Of a stretch of DNA of 64,000 nucleotides, positions 62,507 to 64,000 are shown one piece after another. A program made the position numbers and the translations under genes. Position 1 is the first letter of the stretch, and each line of letters starts with the position of its first letter. This DNA comes from Treponema socranskii subsp. paredis ATCC 35535 (GTDB lineage Bacteria > Spirochaetota > Spirochaetia > Treponematales > Treponemataceae). The notes beneath the pieces are model-generated. The model ran no database searches. It was not told where the DNA came from and worked only from the letters and a program-made list of their open reading frames with translations. The DNA is taken from the NCBI GenBank assembly GCA_000413015.1, contig KE332515.1, forward strand, positions 343,082 through 407,081, read 5' to 3'.

Positions 62507-63049
62507 TTATTTTATAGAGTAAAAATCGACGACGGATCGCCCGTATGTGCGGATATCCGTTCGGAAAAGATTTCCGATTTTATCGGGCATTGCGTGTTCT
62601 TCGGGCCGGTGTACGATAACGGTGCCGCCGCTTTCGCACATGCCTTTTTCGGCGGCATTTTTTATTAATTCGGCATGAAATTTATACGGAAAAGGCGGAT
62701 CGAAAAAAATATAGTCGAAACTCGTTTTGCACCGTTTGATAAAATATTCGACGGGCATAAAATGGCACTTGACGGTGATGCCGAGCTCGCGTTCGGTAAG
62801 GGCGACGTTTTCGAGTATGACGGGAATTTTGATTTTATCTTTTTCGCACAATTCCACGTGCGCCGCTCCCCGGGAAGCGGCTTCGATCGCTATGGTGCCC
62901 GAACCGGAAAAAAGATCGAGAAAGGATTTACCGCCGAGATCGCCGAGTATTGCGAACACCGATTCGCGCATTTTATCCATGGCAGGCCGGATGACGCCCT
63001 TGGGACATTTGATTTGCCGGCCTTTTAAAACGCCGCCCGTTATACGCAT
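62507..63049 (-). CDS. rsmD: 16S rRNA (guanine966-N2)-methyltransferase RsmD
   Basis: Protein of 180 residues: MRITGGVLKGRQIKCP at the N-terminus, RPAMDKMRESVFAIL, SAM-binding LDLFSGSGTIAIEAASRGA and catalytic FFDPPFPY. All are RsmD signatures. It methylates G966 of 16S rRNA. It starts 2 bp after the ankyrin gene and is probably co-transcribed. Confidence 0.94.
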   Translation of the reverse strand: MRITGGVLKGRQIKCPKGVIRPAMDKMRESVFAILGDLGGKSFLDLFSGSGTIAIEAASRGAAHVELCEKDKIKIPVILENVALTERELGITVKCHFMPVEYFIKRCKTSFDYIFFDPPFPYKFHAELIKNAAEKGMCESGGTVIVHRPEEHAMPDKIGNLFRTDIRTYGRSVVDFYSIK

Positions 63050-63051
63050 AT

Positions 63052-63999
63052 TCAGTTGTCCGTGTTGAGCGAGCGATAAACGGCGTCCTTTTCCAGCGCC
63101 TGATTTTTTTTTGCGAAATCGAATGCACGAAGTCCTTCCGCCGTGCGTGCAAAAGGCAGCGCTCCCGATTCAAGAAGCACTGCGATAACCGCAGTCGATG
63201 AAGCCGAAGATGCGGCATACATGAGCGGCGTTTTGCCGTCATAAAAAACGTTGAGCGGAACACCCTTTGCTATAAAGCGCCGGATTTTTTCGCACTGAAC
63301 TTGAAGCGGTACGTTCGAAGAGGTGATCGCATGGATAAACGCTTTTGCGACATCGTTTTCGGTCGCCGAATACGATGCGAGAAGAAGAGAAACGATATCG
63401 GGATTTTGCGAATATTCGGCCGCAATCAAGAGAGAAGATATGCCGAATGAATTCTTTGCGCGCACAAAAGCGCCCGCATCGATAAGCATAGCGGCAAAGC
63501 TTTTATCGTTTTGCGTTCTCACCGCATACATGAGCGGCGTCCAGCCTTCTTTATCGCGCGCATTGACGTCGGCTCCGTTTTTGATAAGCGTTTCGGCAAG
63601 ATTTCGATCGGAACGCGTTAAGGCAAACATAAGCGGTGTAACGCCCCGAGAGTCTTGTTTGTTGACGTTTTTAATAATAAGTTCGTTTTCGGAAGGCGCG
63701 ATTTCTTCTTCCGTATCGAAAGATGTGTCCGCATAATCGTATAAAAACATTTTGCCATAAGAAGCGGCCGGCCGGACTGAGGATGAGGGCGCGGAAGAGG
63801 GAGGAAGCGGAACCGTCTCGGATTCGTCCGCTTCTTTTTGCACGTTTTTTTCTTCATCGCCGCCCGATTCTTTTTTTTCGGAAAAATTTTCTTCCGCGTT
63901 TTCGTTTGCGGGAATATTTTTTTCACTTTCTTCGAGCGTTTTTTCGGCTGCGTTTTCGTTTACGGGAATATTTTTTTCGCTTTCTTCGAGCGTTTTTTC
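63052..63999 (-). CDS. Ankyrin-repeat protein, 5' end outside the window
   Basis: The frame is open from the window edge (63999) to 63052, about 315 codons; the start is not visible. The N-terminal visible part is acidic and repetitive (two 18-residue repeats). The C-terminal 200 residues hold four or five ankyrin repeats (RGVTPLMFALTRSDRNLAE, EGWTPLMYAVRTQND, DGKTPLMYAASSASS). It is probably a protein-interaction scaffold. A GTG at 63843 could be taken as a start, but the coding repeats upstream argue against it. Confidence 0.8.
   Translation of the reverse strand, partial: EKTLEESEKNIPVNENAAEKTLEESEKNIPANENAEENFSEKKESGGDEEKNVQKEADESETVPLPPSSAPSSSVRPAASYGKMFLYDYADTSFDTEEEIAPSENELIIKNVNKQDSRGVTPLMFALTRSDRNLAETLIKNGADVNARDKEGWTPLMYAVRTQNDKSFAAMLIDAGAFVRAKNSFGISSLLIAAEYSQNPDIVSLLLASYSATENDVAKAFIHAITSSNVPLQVQCEKIRRFIAKGVPLNVFYDGKTPLMYAASSASSTAVIAVLLESGALPFARTAEGLRAFDFAKKNQALEKDAVYRSLNTDN
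63892..63999 (-). repeat. 54-bp tandem repeat in the ankyrin gene
   Basis: Two in-frame copies (63946-63999 and 63892-63945) encode EKTLEESEKNIPVNENAA and EKTLEESEKNIPANENAE. More copies may exist beyond the window edge. Confidence 0.85.
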
Positions 64000-64000
64000 G

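Noticed and set aside
1..64000. CRISPR array, prophage, transposase, rRNA operon or replication origin
   Set aside because: No regularly spaced repeats, integrase or transposase frames, rRNA or DnaA-box cluster were seen; only fragments of mobile or toxin-related genes occur in the 51-57 kb island.

Overview
The window reads as chromosomal DNA of a spirochaete of the genus Treponema, with roughly half G+C by eye. The evidence is the combination of a tig-clpP-clpX cluster, a flgN-flgK-flgL-fliW-csrA flagellar block, a sensor-less chemotaxis receptor next to a di-iron ODP oxygen/iron sensor, a spirochaete-style divergent Rnf cluster, and many small conserved secreted or TPR/ankyrin proteins. 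Host-associated treponemes are the best fit; the species cannot be fixed from the sequence alone.

Layout. 1-2400: 3' end of a GT4 glycosyltransferase, then (minus) clpX, followed to about 4431 by clpP and tig. 4465-5299: minus-strand tRNA array (His, Arg, Lys, Leu, Gly, Gly) with two promoters and an intrinsic terminator. 5307-10529: envelope polysaccharide genes (Wzz-type chain-length protein, SLBB export protein, WecA/MraY-family transferase, GT4 enzyme), with a palindrome-rich spacer at about 8990-9370. 10714-15004: late flagellar hook-filament junction genes plus the FliW-CsrA switch. 15153-19625 (minus): DnaQ-like exonuclease and two phosphohexomutases. 19719-21086: MATE transporter. 21073-27273: rimP-nusA-infB-rbfA-truB operon with a promoter and an attenuator-like hairpin. 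27840-33835: translationally coupled membrane operon containing Rnf-like C, D, G, E and A subunits. 33992-40691: GH57-like protein, then (minus) WbaP-like transferase, POTRA/beta-barrel outer-membrane protein, ODP sensor and receptor. 40843-51117: nitroreductase, DUF4340-like protein, CPBP protease, PilZ/HEAT/ComEC operon, and ksgA-yggS-rluD-rluA operon. 51114-57261 (minus): AT-rich accessory island of secreted proteins sharing a C-terminal domain of the NADase-type glycan-binding kind, with broken genes between them. 57303-59389 (minus): leuCD split by a dispersed repeat. 59479-63999 (minus): HMA-like protein, rlmN, two TPR-type proteins, rsmD and an ankyrin protein cut by the window edge.

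Most interesting signals: (i) an Rnf-like operon whose subunits appear to have lost most cofactor-ligand motifs and which has no RnfB; (ii) the glycan-binding paralog island with toxin/antitoxin debris; (iii) at least five operon-leading genes whose ATG sits within about 5 nt of the start predicted from a well-spaced -35/-10, pointing to leaderless mRNAs; (iv) a roughly 190-250 bp dispersed repeat placed in front of both pgm and leuD; (v) a GH57-family protein apparently lacking both catalytic residues.
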